Made by a program: the position numbers and the translations under genes. The notes under the pieces were generated by a model. That model did no database searches, had not been told where the DNA came from, and worked only from the letters and a program-made list of their open reading frames with translations. Positions 7,928 to 16,646 of a DNA stretch of 64,000 nucleotides are shown piece by piece. Every line of letters starts with the position of its first letter. Positions within the stretch are counted from its first letter, which is position 1. The DNA is from Hydrogenophaga sp. (lineage in GTDB: Bacteria > Pseudomonadota > Gammaproteobacteria > Burkholderiales > Burkholderiaceae_C): the NCBI RefSeq assembly GCF_018780385.1, contig NZ_JADMJO010000030.1, forward strand, positions 1-64,000. The letters run 5' to 3'.

Positions 7928-9559
7928 CTACTCCTGTGAAGGCGACTCGCAGGTCATGCGCCTTTGTTCATATTCCCAGCGCAGAAGCGCGTGCTGCTGA
8001 GACCTCTCATACTCTGCCTCCTCGTGCATACGAAAGGCCTCCGAATGGGCAAGAAGCGCTTCATGGTTCAGAAGGGCTCCGGCTTTGGCCCAGAATGGCT
8101 CTCGCCAGACGTGTTTGTCTTCGAGCTGGCTTGACCAGCGCGACAAGAACCCCGACTGAAACTCGATGAATGGCTTCAATACCGACGTGTTGACGTAGGA
8201 CACCGAGTAGTTGACGAACGCCCCCGAGTAGGTCATTTCGTTCAAGTGCACGACAGTGCCGTCCGGCACATCTCCCAATGCCACCAGTTCAGCGGGCGTA
8301 CCCAACTGAATCTCCACCATATGCATCTGGATTGGGACCTTTTGATATGTGCACTCAATGGAAGGCGAGGAGTCAGCAAAACCTTCCAAAGGAACTCCAT
8401 ACGCGCACTCCACGTAGCCGTTCATTCCTTCACCCAAATAGTGCGTGCTGGCTTGTCTGACGCCTGAATAAGGTAGGAGCCCTGATTTGCTCCATCCACG
8501 ATACTCACTGAACTTCCACAGCACACCAGCCGTATCTTTTTCAACAACCTTCTCGAGCTTGTGCGAGGCCTCATGCGGCGCATAGACGGCGGCGGGTGCA
8601 AGCCCTCCTTGCCAGTCGCGATAAACGAAGTCTGGATACGGAGGCATCGGTCTGCGTGGTGCGGCGTCGAGTTCACGCAATGCGGTCATCACATCGTTGC
8701 GAATCCTCCCGGATGTGGGCACTGCGGGATTGAGGTAGATCTCCAGCAGGCCGTGCCCGATCAGGTCGCGAGCGCCGTTGAGCCCGGGCGGACGGTCCAC
8801 ATACGGCTGGATCACGTCCGTGTTGGGGGCAACGGTTCCGGTGAGTCTCAATCCATTGATGACGATGTCCTTGTCCGCCAGGGAATGCCGTCCCGACAGA
8901 CTGGGCGACGCGGGCGCGACGTGCACCACCCGCACATACTCATTGCCCGTCTTGCCAACCGCGTGCGTGTAGGCTTGGTTCACAAACAGGTTGCCCTGGG
9001 AGTGCGCCAGGAAAAGCATCTTCTGATTCAAGCTGGCCCAGTGGTTGATCTGCGCCTGGTGTCGAGCCGAGACCTCGGCGAGACTGGGATTGCCGAACTG
9101 GGACGTCAGCACCTGCATAAGCTTGGCCAGAAAGGTGTCGAAAAGACTCTTGAGCAAATTGCCCAGCGCCGGAATGGCTTCGATCAAAGCATCCCACCAA
9201 CCACCCTCCCCCTTCGCGGCCGAGAAAAACAATTCGAAACGCCCGGCGAGCAGACCGTTCTGCTCCTGCAGCCGCTGCTCGAAGGTTTCCACAAAATCAG
9301 AGAACCCTTGGGTGTCGTTGTAGAAGAGTTCGTAGGTGATGGGTTTGCCGGCGGGAGTGTTGGAGGGATACAACTGCCCGAGCACCACCAAAGCATTGTT
9401 GGCGCTTTCCTTGGTTGTTTGCACTCCATTGAAGAATCCAAAAACCACTCCATCTGCCTCGCACGCTTCTTGAGCGAGAGCCGACAGCGGGAGCGACAAC
9501 ACGAATGCGACCATTCCACGGGCGCCGGCACAAAGCCATCGTTTTGCAATTTCATTCAC
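7928..9559 (-). CDS. Exported alpha/beta-hydrolase-like protein
   Basis: 543 aa. Starts with GTG at 9559, whose first eight bases overlap the end of the upstream lipoprotein gene; GGGAG precedes it. Residues 1-29 form a signal peptide ending SALAQ. The core has a nucleophile-elbow-like LFLAHSQGN (about residue 190), and a later HGLLEIY could supply the catalytic histidine, so a lipase/esterase-type serine hydrolase fold is likely. The C-terminal 250 residues match nothing I know. The frequent GGGWWD, FFN and SYVNTS stretches suggest an extracytoplasmic protein. Substrate unknown. Base composition is somewhat lower in GC than neighbours. Confidence 0.7.
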   Translation of the reverse strand: MNEIAKRWLCAGARGMVAFVLSLPLSALAQEACEADGVVFGFFNGVQTTKESANNALVVLGQLYPSNTPAGKPITYELFYNDTQGFSDFVETFEQRLQEQNGLLAGRFELFFSAAKGEGGWWDALIEAIPALGNLLKSLFDTFLAKLMQVLTSQFGNPSLAEVSARHQAQINHWASLNQKMLFLAHSQGNLFVNQAYTHAVGKTGNEYVRVVHVAPASPSLSGRHSLADKDIVINGLRLTGTVAPNTDVIQPYVDRPPGLNGARDLIGHGLLEIYLNPAVPTSGRIRNDVMTALRELDAAPRRPMPPYPDFVYRDWQGGLAPAAVYAPHEASHKLEKVVEKDTAGVLWKFSEYRGWSKSGLLPYSGVRQASTHYLGEGMNGYVECAYGVPLEGFADSSPSIECTYQKVPIQMHMVEIQLGTPAELVALGDVPDGTVVHLNEMTYSGAFVNYSVSYVNTSVLKPFIEFQSGFLSRWSSQLEDKHVWREPFWAKAGALLNHEALLAHSEAFRMHEEAEYERSQQHALLRWEYEQRRMTCESPSQE

Positions 9560-10094
9560 ATGAATCTCCCTTGGGCAACTGGGAGACTGTTCCGCTCACC
9601 GCCTTGTTGTATGCGAGATAGGCAAGCAGGCGACCTTTGGTGTTTGTTGTCATTGCCTCAATGTCGCGAGACATTGCATATGCCTCAGGAAAGCGCTCCA
9701 ACCCAGAAAATACAAGTCCACGACACTTGGCAGCCCGCACTCCTGCCTTAGATACCTCTTCGAGTTTCACTGCATCAGTTTTGTCCACCAGGAGCGTCTG
9801 CTGTAACGCCCGACCCGTTTGCATTGCCGCCGCCCTCTCCGGCGCCACGGTGTACTTCTTCTCGATGTATCGCTCGATGTCGTCCCGCACGCCGTTGGCA
9901 TTCGCATCAATCCCCGCGATGCTGTCGGTGCGATCCAGTGTGGGCAGCGCACCGCTCGCTTCGAGCTGGGCAATCTGTTCCTGTGGCGTGAGCGCCGCCC
10001 CCGAACTCGCGACACCCCCGCCACCGCAGGCGGCCAGAGCCGACGCGAGTGCCATCGACGCAAACAGCGCGCGAAATCTCTTCAATTCATTCAT
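9552..10094 (-). CDS. Putative lipoprotein with calcium-loop-like motif
   Basis: 180 aa. The leader has charged MNELKRFR, a hydrophobic core and lipobox LAAC at Cys23, followed by GGGG, so this is a lipid-anchored protein. A DANANGVRDDIERYI segment resembles a Dx[DN]xNG calcium-binding loop (thrombospondin-3/EF-hand type). The rest is helical and of no recognised family. Its stop overlaps the hydrolase GTG start by eight bases, so the two are probably translated together and work at the same place. Function not known. Confidence 0.72.
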   Translation of the reverse strand: MNELKRFRALFASMALASALAACGGGGVASSGAALTPQEQIAQLEASGALPTLDRTDSIAGIDANANGVRDDIERYIEKKYTVAPERAAAMQTGRALQQTLLVDKTDAVKLEEVSKAGVRAAKCRGLVFSGLERFPEAYAMSRDIEAMTTNTKGRLLAYLAYNKAVSGTVSQLPKGDSCE

Positions 10095-10251
10095 GGTGTT
10101 TCCTCCCTGTGTCGATGAACCGCCGGGCTCAACACAGCGCTGCGTTGATCTGCCGGCGGCGAGCAGTGTAGGTTTAAAGAACTACAACGCGGACACTGGG
10201 GGAGGTACGAAATTACTCAAGTGCGTACTTGTGATCCATTTGACACAGCCG

Positions 10252-10280
10252 TTGACAGCTTGGGCGGCCTTCGCACAATT
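10252..10280 (+). promoter_or_regulatory. Sigma-70-like promoter of the DUF3617 gene
   Basis: A perfect -35 TTGACA (10252-10257) and a -10-like ACAATT (10275-10280) are 17 bases apart and end 24 bases before the ATG at 10305. The -35 is consensus, the -10 weak. A small repeat CAAGT-N4-ACTTG lies just upstream at 10218-10231. Confidence 0.5.
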
Positions 10281-10304
10281 GGTGCACCACCTCAAGGAAC
10301 TCAC

Positions 10305-10847
10305 ATGTCACGCATTTCGCTGGTCTTGCTGCTGAGCACCCTCTGCGTCACCACCGCCCACGCCCAAAGCACCAAACCCGGCTTGTGGGAAATCAACCAG
10401 AAGATGGGCGGCAGTGCCGAGATGGACCAGGCCATGGCGCAGATGCAAAAGCAGATGGCTGGCATGTCGCCCGCAGAGAAAAAGATGATGCAGGACATGC
10501 TGGGAAAACAAGGCATGACGATGTCCACACCCGGCGCCGGTGGCGGCATGGCCATGAAGGTCTGCATCACGCCCGAGATGGCGGCAAAGCAAGACATGCC
10601 GGTGCAGACCGAAGGCGACTGCACCACCACCATCACCTCTCGCAGCGCCAACACCCTCAAGATGAACTTCGTCTGCAAAAACCCGCCGTCCACGGGCGAA
10701 GGCACCTACACCTTCAGTGGCGACACCGCTTACACCATGAAGATGCTGATGAAGACCACGCAGCAGGGCAAGCCGGTGAGCACGACACTGGACGGGCAGG
10801 GCAAGTGGTTGTCGGCCAATTGCGGAACCGTCAAACCACTGAAGTGA
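10305..10847 (+). CDS. DUF3617 family periplasmic protein
   Basis: 180 aa. The ATG at 10305 is chosen over upstream in-frame codons because AAGGA lies seven bases before it and it begins a clean signal peptide ending AHAQ. The mature start KPGLWEINQKMGG is typical of DUF3617 proteins, small periplasmic proteins of unknown role common in proteobacteria. There is a methionine-rich middle (MAQMQKQMAGM) and four cysteines that could form disulfides. Its last 17 bases overlap the 3' end of yggS on the other strand. Confidence 0.82.
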   Translation: MSRISLVLLLSTLCVTTAHAQSTKPGLWEINQKMGGSAEMDQAMAQMQKQMAGMSPAEKKMMQDMLGKQGMTMSTPGAGGGMAMKVCITPEMAAKQDMPVQTEGDCTTTITSRSANTLKMNFVCKNPPSTGEGTYTFSGDTAYTMKMLMKTTQQGKPVSTTLDGQGKWLSANCGTVKPLK

Positions 10848-11547
10848 CTTTGGCCGGTCGGCTGCCGAACACGGCCCGGCCCACGCGCACCATCGTCGAG
10901 CCCGCGGCCACGGCGGCCTCCAGGTCGTCGCTCATGCCCATGGACAAGGTGTCGAGCGCCAGGCCCTGTGCATTGAGTTGATCAAACAGCCGCTTGGCGC
11001 GCAAAAACAGATCGCGCTGGGTCTCGAAATCGGGCGCTGGCTCGGGAATGCACATGAGTCCGCGCAACCGCAAGCGGGGCAGTCGCGCCACCGCCAGCGC
11101 CAGCTCCGCCAAGGCTTCGGGCGCCACGCCCGACTTGTTCGCCCCGCCATCCACGTTGACCTGCAGGCAAACCTGAAGCGGTGGAAGCTGGGCGGGCCGT
11201 TGTTCGCTCAAGCGTTGTGCGATCTTGAGTCGATCCACCGACTGAACCCAGTCGAAGTGTTCCGCCACCGGCCGCGTTTTGTTGCTTTGCAACGGTCCGA
11301 TGCAATGCCACTGCAGTGCAGCGACGGGACGCAACCGCCGCAGCGCCTCGATCTTTTCCGTGCCTTCCTGCACGTAGTTTTCGCCAAAAGCGTGCTGGCC
11401 GGCGGCCAGGGCCAGACAGACGGCGTCTGCATCGAACGTCTTGGAAACCGCGAGCAATGCAACCTCGCTCACATCCCGATCTGCCGCCTTGCAAGCCCGC
11501 GCCAGACGCTCGTGAACCTGTTGGAGATTGCCTTCAATGGTCGTCAT
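10831..11547 (-). CDS. yggS: YggS/PLPBP family pyridoxal phosphate-binding protein
   Basis: 238 aa, single-domain alanine-racemase-like barrel. The PLP lysine is in LLAVSKTFDAD, followed by HAFGENYVQEG and WHCIGPLQSNKTR, all hallmarks of YggS/PROSC. These proteins bind PLP and help keep vitamin B6 and amino-acid pools balanced; no catalytic activity is established. It is divergent from pilT, with 39 bases between starts, and often neighbours pilT in proteobacteria. It ends convergently with, and overlaps by 17 bases, the DUF3617 gene. Confidence 0.93.
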   Translation of the reverse strand: MTTIEGNLQQVHERLARACKAADRDVSEVALLAVSKTFDADAVCLALAAGQHAFGENYVQEGTEKIEALRRLRPVAALQWHCIGPLQSNKTRPVAEHFDWVQSVDRLKIAQRLSEQRPAQLPPLQVCLQVNVDGGANKSGVAPEALAELALAVARLPRLRLRGLMCIPEPAPDFETQRDLFLRAKRLFDQLNAQGLALDTLSMGMSDDLEAAVAAGSTMVRVGRAVFGSRPAKVTSVV

Positions 11548-11586
11548 AATCAGTCGTCATACCTCAACACCGCACGGGACCCCGGG

Positions 11587-12630
11587 ATGGATATCACCCA
11601 ATTGCTCGCCTTCAGCGTCAAGAACAAAGCATCCGATCTTCACCTCTCGGCCGGTCTCCCACCCATGATACGGGTGCATGGTGACGTGCGACGGATCAAC
11701 GTCGAACCGCTGGACCACAAGCAGGTCCACGGCATGGTGTACGACATCATGAACGACAGCCAGCGCAAGCAATACGAAGAGTTCCTGGAGTGCGACTTCT
11801 CGTTCGAGATCGAAGGCTTGTCGCGTTTTCGCGTCAACGCTTTCAACCACAACCGGGGTGCGGGCGCGGTGTTCCGCACCATCCCGAGCAAGATCCTGAC
11901 GCTGGAGCAACTCAACGCGCCCAAGATCCTCGGTGACCTGGCCTTGCGCCCGCGCGGTCTGGTGCTGGTGACCGGCCCCACGGGCTCGGGCAAGTCGACC
12001 ACGCTGGCCGGCATGGTCAACCACCTCAACGAAACCGAGTACGGCCACATCCTCACCGTGGAAGACCCGGTGGAGTTCGTGCATGAGTCCAAGAAGTGTC
12101 TGGTGAACCAGCGCGAGGTCGGTCCACACACCTTGAGCTTTGCCAACGCGCTGCGCTCGGCCTTGCGCGAAGACCCCGACGCGATCCTGGTGGGCGAGAT
12201 GCGCGACCTGGAAACCATCCGCCTGGCCATGACGGCCGCAGAGACCGGCCACCTGGTCTTCGGCACGCTGCACACCTCGAGCGCCGCCAAGACGATCGAC
12301 CGCATCATCGACGTGTTTCCGGCCGAAGAGAAAGACATGGTGCGAGCCATGTTGTCCGAATCGTTGGTGGCCGTGATCTCGCAGACGCTGTGCAAGACCA
12401 AGGACGGCACGGGCCGCGTGGCGGCCCATGAAATCATGCTGGGCACCAGCGCGATCCGCAACCTGATCCGCGAGGCCAAGGTGGCACAGATGTACTCGGC
12501 CATCCAGACCGGCAGCAACGCGGGCATGCAGACGCTGGACCAGAACCTCTCGGAGCTGGTCAAGCGCAACGTGATCAGCCCGGCCGAAGCACGCGGCAAA
12601 GCCAAGATCCCGGAAAACTTCCCAGGCTAG
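11587..12630 (+). CDS. pilT: Type IV pilus retraction ATPase PilT
   Basis: 347 aa, starting at MDITQLLAFSVKNKASDLHL; this matches PilT length, and the in-frame codons upstream are antisense to yggS. PilT hexamers depolymerise type IV pili and drive twitching. The Walker A motif is GPTGSGKSTT, the Asp box ILTVEDPVEF, Walker B AILVGEMRD and the His box GHLVFGTLHT. It is followed by pilU in the same direction after 114 bases that hold a dispersed repeat. Confidence 0.96.
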   Translation: MDITQLLAFSVKNKASDLHLSAGLPPMIRVHGDVRRINVEPLDHKQVHGMVYDIMNDSQRKQYEEFLECDFSFEIEGLSRFRVNAFNHNRGAGAVFRTIPSKILTLEQLNAPKILGDLALRPRGLVLVTGPTGSGKSTTLAGMVNHLNETEYGHILTVEDPVEFVHESKKCLVNQREVGPHTLSFANALRSALREDPDAILVGEMRDLETIRLAMTAAETGHLVFGTLHTSSAAKTIDRIIDVFPAEEKDMVRAMLSESLVAVISQTLCKTKDGTGRVAAHEIMLGTSAIRNLIREAKVAQMYSAIQTGSNAGMQTLDQNLSELVKRNVISPAEARGKAKIPENFPG

Positions 12631-12639
12631 ACATGACGA

Positions 12640-12709
12640 CCCCCACGCTCCACCGCTGCGCGGGTCGCTGCCCCCCGAGGGGGCTGGCCTTGCTTGGGGC
12701 GGCCCTGCG
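12640..12709 (+). repeat. Dispersed GC-rich intergenic repeat, copy A
   Basis: A 70-base element starting CCCCCACGCTCC and centred on GCCCCCCGAGGGGGC. It matches the reverse complement of 24256-24325 at 64 of 70 positions by hand alignment. It fills most of the pilT-pilU gap. The central palindrome would fold as a hairpin in RNA and could modulate read-through. Confidence 0.75.
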
Positions 12710-12744
12710 CGGCGGCCGCCTCTGCTGATCTAAAGGACTCTTTA

Positions 12745-13881
12745 ATGGAACGCGACCAGGCATCGAAATTCGTCAACGACTTGCTGCGCCTGATGCTCAG
12801 CCGCGGTGGCAGCGACCTCTTCCTCACCGCCGATTTCCCGCCGGCCATCAAGGTCGACGGATCGGTGGTCAAGGTGTCGCCTCAGCCGCTGAACGGGTCG
12901 CACACGCTGGCGCTGGCGCGCGCCATCATGAACGACAAGCAGGCCGCCGAGTTCGAGCGCACCAAGGAGTGCAACTTCGCGATCTCGCCGCCCGCCATTG
13001 GGCGTTTCCGCGTGAGCGCTTTCATCCAGCAGGGCAAGGTCGGCATGGTGATGCGGACCATTCCCGCCGTGCTGCCCACCATCGACAAGCTCGGTTTGCC
13101 GCAGGTGCTCAAGGACGTGGTACTGGCCAAGCGCGGCCTGTGCATCCTGGTGGGCGCCACGGGTTCGGGCAAGTCCACGTCGCTGGCGGCCATGGTCGAC
13201 TGGCGCAACGAGAACACGCACGGCCACATCATCACCATTGAAGACCCGGTGGAGTTCGTGCACCCGCACAAGAACTGTGTGGTGACGCAGCGCGAAGTGG
13301 GTCTGGACACCGACAGCTGGGAAGCGGCACTCAAGAACACGCTGCGCCAGGCGCCCGACGTGATCCTGATGGGCGAGATCCGCGACCGCGAGACCATGGA
13401 ACACGCGATCCAGTTCTCGGAGACCGGTCACCTGTGCCTGGCCACCCTGCACGCCAACAGCGCCAACCAGGCGCTGGACCGCATCATCAACTTCTTCCCC
13501 GAAGAGCGTCGCGCGCAGCTGCTGATGGACCTCTCGCTCAATCTGCGCGCTCTGGTGTCGCAGCGCCTGATTCCACGCCAGGACAACAAGGGTCGCCACG
13601 CAGCCGTGGAGATCATGCTCAACTCGCCACTGATCTCGGACCTGATCTTCAAGGGCGATGTGGCCGAGATCAAGGAGATCATGAAGAAGAGCAACCAGAT
13701 GGGCATGCAGACGTTTGACCAGGCGCTCTTCAACGCCTTCGAAGCCAATCTGATCACGTTTGAAGACGCGCTGCGCAACGCAGACTCGCTCAACGATCTG
13801 CGCTTGCAGATCAAGCTCAACAGCCAGCGGGCCAAGACGCTGGATCTGGCTGCGGGCACCGAGCACCTCACGATAGTTTGA
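12745..13881 (+). CDS. pilU: PilT/PilU-family type IV pilus ATPase PilU
   Basis: 378 aa. The ATG at 12745 has AAAGGA eight bases upstream. PilU is the PilT paralogue that assists pilus retraction. Motifs are Walker A GATGSGKSTS, Asp box IITIEDPVEF, Walker B VILMGEIRD and His box GHLCLATLHA. The C-terminus is longer than in PilT (LNDLRLQIKLNSQRAK), as is usual for PilU. It lies downstream of pilT. Confidence 0.95.
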   Translation: MERDQASKFVNDLLRLMLSRGGSDLFLTADFPPAIKVDGSVVKVSPQPLNGSHTLALARAIMNDKQAAEFERTKECNFAISPPAIGRFRVSAFIQQGKVGMVMRTIPAVLPTIDKLGLPQVLKDVVLAKRGLCILVGATGSGKSTSLAAMVDWRNENTHGHIITIEDPVEFVHPHKNCVVTQREVGLDTDSWEAALKNTLRQAPDVILMGEIRDRETMEHAIQFSETGHLCLATLHANSANQALDRIINFFPEERRAQLLMDLSLNLRALVSQRLIPRQDNKGRHAAVEIMLNSPLISDLIFKGDVAEIKEIMKKSNQMGMQTFDQALFNAFEANLITFEDALRNADSLNDLRLQIKLNSQRAKTLDLAAGTEHLTIV

Positions 13882-13885
13882 CCCA

Positions 13886-13965
13886 CCCCCGCGCCGCACC
13901 TGCGGTGCGTCACCCCCTCAGGGGGCAATGCCTGCGGCCTGGCAAAGCCAGTTCCGCGGCATTCT
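13886..13965 (+). repeat. Second GC-rich palindromic intergenic element
   Basis: After pilU there are three consecutive inverted repeats: GCACCTGCGGTGC, CCCCCTCAGGGGG and CTGGCAAAGCCAG. Organisation is like the 12640/24256 repeat but the sequence differs, so it is probably another family. It may end pilU transcription. Confidence 0.45.
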
Positions 13966-13989
13966 TGAAAACACCAAAGAGACCATCTC

Positions 13990-14892
13990 ATGAGCAACAT
14001 TGCAGAGAAAACCTACGAATCCGTGACCCCCAAGAAGGTGGCCTTCATCGGCCTGGGTGTCATGGGCTATCCCATGGCGGGGCACCTGGCGCGCGCGGGT
14101 CATTCGGTCACGGTGTACAACCGCTCCACGGCCAAGGCTGCCGCCTGGGCTGCCGAGTTCGGTGGTGGGCACAAGCCCACGCCGCGTGAAGCAGCGCAGG
14201 GCGCCGACATCGTGTTTGCCTGTGTGGGCAACGACGACGACCTGCGCTCCATCACGCTGGGGGCCGACGGTGCGTTCGCCGGCATGGCTTCAGGCGCAAT
14301 CTTTGTGGACCACACCACGGCTTCGGCCGACGTGGCGCGCGAGCTGTACCAAGCCGCCAAAACCCTGGGTCTGTCGTTCGTGGATGCCCCCGTGTCGGGT
14401 GGTCAGGCCGGTGCCGTCAATGGCTTGCTGACCGTGATGTGCGGTGGTGACGCTGCGGCTTTCGACGCGGTGAAGCCTGCGGCCATGGCGTTCTCGCGCG
14501 CCTTCACGCTGCTCGGCGAGACCGGCGCCGGCCAGCTGACCAAGATGGTCAACCAGATCTGCATCGCCGGCTTGGTCCAAGGCCTGTCGGAAGCCATCGC
14601 CTTCGGCCAGAAGGCCGGGCTGGACATGAACCAGGTGCTGGACGTGATCGGCAAGGGTGCGGCGCAGAGCTGGCAGCTCGACAACCGGGGCAAGACCATG
14701 GTGGCCGACAAGTTCGACTTCGGCTTTGCGGTGGACTGGATGCGCAAGGACCTGGGCCTGGTGCTCGACGAGGCCAAGCGCAACGGTGCGCGCCTGCCGG
14801 TCACCGCCCTGGTGGACCAGTTTTATGCGGATGTGCAGGCCATGGGCGGCAACCGCCTGGACACTTCCAGCCTGATCAAACGCCTGAAATGA
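13990..14892 (+). CDS. NAD(P)-dependent 3-hydroxyisobutyrate dehydrogenase-family oxidoreductase
   Basis: 300 aa. N-terminal Rossmann domain with FIGLGVMGYPMAGHLARAGH, substrate loop DAPVSGGQAGAVNG, and catalytic lysine in GAGQLTKMVNQ. The family reduces or oxidises short beta-hydroxy acids (3-hydroxyisobutyrate, tartronate semialdehyde, glyoxylate/succinic semialdehyde); substrate cannot be chosen from sequence. It is downstream of pilU beyond a repeat, and ends in a strong bidirectional terminator. Confidence 0.88.
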   Translation: MSNIAEKTYESVTPKKVAFIGLGVMGYPMAGHLARAGHSVTVYNRSTAKAAAWAAEFGGGHKPTPREAAQGADIVFACVGNDDDLRSITLGADGAFAGMASGAIFVDHTTASADVARELYQAAKTLGLSFVDAPVSGGQAGAVNGLLTVMCGGDAAAFDAVKPAAMAFSRAFTLLGETGAGQLTKMVNQICIAGLVQGLSEAIAFGQKAGLDMNQVLDVIGKGAAQSWQLDNRGKTMVADKFDFGFAVDWMRKDLGLVLDEAKRNGARLPVTALVDQFYADVQAMGGNRLDTSSLIKRLK

Positions 14893-14918
14893 ACGCAGCG
14901 CCGAGGCGCCGCGTTCAT
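14889..14918. terminator. Bidirectional intrinsic terminator
   Basis: A 14-bp stem with one mismatch (arms ATGAACGCAGCGCC and GGCGCCGCGTTCAT, 2-base gap) is followed by TTCATTTT on the plus strand. It includes the stop codon of the dehydrogenase gene and lies directly beyond the stop of the opposite dolP gene, so it serves both convergent genes. Confidence 0.8.
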
Positions 14919-14919
14919 T

Positions 14920-15570
14920 TCATTTTGCTTCGTTGGCCGCCGGCCTGGGCTGCAGGTTGGCGAGTTCCTGCTCGGTGATGATCTCGAAGGAACGCACCAC
15001 GCGCGACACACCTGGTGTGTTGCGTGCGACGTCGGTGGCGCGGTCGGCTTCGCGCTGTGTCACGCGGCCCATCAGATACACCGTGCCGCGCTCCGTGATC
15101 ACCTTGAAAGCGCTGGCCGTGAGGTCTTTGGCATCCACCAATGAAGCCTTGAGGCGACCCGTGACCAACGTGTCTGTGGCACGCTCCTTGAGCGTGGGGC
15201 TGGTGGTCACACCGAGTTCGTTGATGACCTCACGCACGTTGGCCACGCCCGAGACGATCTGTGTGATCTGCGTCTTGACGGCCTCGCTCGCTGCTTCGCC
15301 GGTCAACAGAACGCGGCGGTTGTAACTGGTCACAGCGACACGGGCACGCGCATCGCCCAGTTCGTCTTTCAGGCGGTTGTTCGCGCGCAATTCGATGCCC
15401 TGATCATCCAGCTGGGCGCCCGAGGTGCGGCGGTCCACCGCCACCAGGGCACCACCCACCGCGCCTCCCACGATCAGGGGTGCACAAGCGGACAGGCCAA
15501 CGGTCAACGCGACGGCAGCGAGTACACCAGCGGCAACACGGCTGCGAACGGCAAAAGGGACATGGCTCAT
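14920..15570 (-). CDS. dolP: BON-domain outer-membrane lipoprotein DolP (YraP)
   Basis: 216 aa from the ATG at 15570, which overlaps the diaA stop as ATGA. The signal peptide has lipobox LSAC, giving a lipoprotein. Two BON domains follow (about 60-125 and 140-205), with RVAVTSYNRRVLLTGEA and GTVYLMGRVTQREAD as their conserved strands. DolP binds anionic phospholipid at division sites and supports outer-membrane integrity in E. coli. Size and position next to diaA/yraN agree with DolP. Confidence 0.88.
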   Translation of the reverse strand: MSHVPFAVRSRVAAGVLAAVALTVGLSACAPLIVGGAVGGALVAVDRRTSGAQLDDQGIELRANNRLKDELGDARARVAVTSYNRRVLLTGEAASEAVKTQITQIVSGVANVREVINELGVTTSPTLKERATDTLVTGRLKASLVDAKDLTASAFKVITERGTVYLMGRVTQREADRATDVARNTPGVSRVVRSFEIITEQELANLQPRPAANEAK

Positions 15571-16187
15571 GAGGAACTCTCCTGTTCGTTGGTCAAGACG
15601 TCGGGCAGGCCCAGCAGCTGGGCGTCCACACCGTCGCAAATGCAGTGCAGCACCAGGTGATGCACTTCAAGAATCCGGGCGGCGAGGTCGTGCGGCACGC
15701 AGATGTGCACATCGGTGTCGCGCAGCAGGAGCGCCAGCTGGCCGCCGCGCGCACCGGTGAGGGCCACCACGGTCATGTCGCGTTCGTGCGCGGCCTCCAC
15801 CGCCGCCAGCACGTTGGACGAATTGCCCGAGGTGGTGAGCGCCAGCAGCACGTCACCGGCCTGGCCGAGCGCGCGCACCTGGCGGGCGTAGACCGAGCGC
15901 ACATCGAAGTCGTTGGCGATGCCGGTGAGCACCGCGGCATCGGCCGAGAGCGAGAACGCAGCCAGCTCGGGACGCTCGCGGTCGTAGCGGCCGACGAAGC
16001 TCGCGGCGAAGTGCTGGGCGGCGGCGGCCGATGCGCCGTTGCCGCACGAGAGCACCTTGCCACCGCCGGTGACGCTGGCGAGCACCGCGTTGGTCGCGGC
16101 TTCGACCACCGGCGCGAGCGACTGCGCGCACTGGTACTTCAGATCGGCACTGTCGATGAACTGTTGCTGGATACGTTGCAGAAGCAT
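15567..16187 (-). CDS. diaA: SIS-domain protein DiaA / phosphoheptose isomerase-like
   Basis: 206 aa, single SIS domain with SCGNGASAAAAQHFAASFVG and ALTTSGNSSNVLAAV. Two relatives are possible: GmhA (sedoheptulose-7-phosphate isomerase) and DiaA, which binds DnaA and promotes initiation. The context yraN-diaA-dolP with rsmI alongside is the conserved proteobacterial arrangement for DiaA, which decides the symbol. Its stop codon overlaps the dolP start by four bases, indicating coupled translation. Confidence 0.85.
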   Translation of the reverse strand: MLLQRIQQQFIDSADLKYQCAQSLAPVVEAATNAVLASVTGGGKVLSCGNGASAAAAQHFAASFVGRYDRERPELAAFSLSADAAVLTGIANDFDVRSVYARQVRALGQAGDVLLALTTSGNSSNVLAAVEAAHERDMTVVALTGARGGQLALLLRDTDVHICVPHDLAARILEVHHLVLHCICDGVDAQLLGLPDVLTNEQESSS

Positions 16188-16214
16188 GGGGCGATCATAG
16201 CGGTGGGGTCTGTA

Positions 16215-16646
16215 TCAAATTGCGCCGGAGGCATCGAAGGCCGCGCGCAGCCACTCGATGTGGCCGCTGGCGCCGTCGATCAGCACCGCGTCGAAACGGC
16301 ATGGGGGTTCTGAGCCCAGGCGCAGCAAAAAGTGCCGCGCGGCAAACACGATGCGGCGCTGCTTGAGCGGCGTGACGCTGGCACCCGCGCCGCCCTGGCG
16401 CTGGCTGGCGCGCTGACGCACCTCGATGAAGACCAGCGTGCCGTCGGGCTCACGCATAATCAAATCGATCTCGCCACCGCCCCGTCCAGGGGTCTTGAAA
16501 TTGCGCTGAACCAGCTTCAGGCCCTGGCGCTGCAGGTGCAACAGCGCGGCGTCTTCGGCCGCGTCACCCCGGGCCTTGGTGGTCGGTGCAGGCGCCCCCT
16601 GTTTTGGAGACGCCACCAGCGCCCCCTGTTTTCTGGAACTCCACAT
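16215..16646 (-). CDS. yraN: UPF0102 family protein YraN
   Basis: 143 aa from the ATG at 16646 (another ATG at 16664 would add six residues). The Holliday-junction-resolvase-like core is present: KARGDAAEDAALLHLQR, GGGEIDLIMRE and LVFIEVRQR, that is the E...D...ExR nuclease-fold pattern. The role is uncertain, although a nuclease is often proposed. Its first 40 codons contain a repeated KQGA segment and overlap the start of rsmI on the other strand. It precedes diaA. Confidence 0.85.
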   Translation of the reverse strand: MWSSRKQGALVASPKQGAPAPTTKARGDAAEDAALLHLQRQGLKLVQRNFKTPGRGGGEIDLIMREPDGTLVFIEVRQRASQRQGGAGASVTPLKQRRIVFAARHFLLRLGSEPPCRFDAVLIDGASGHIEWLRAAFDASGAI

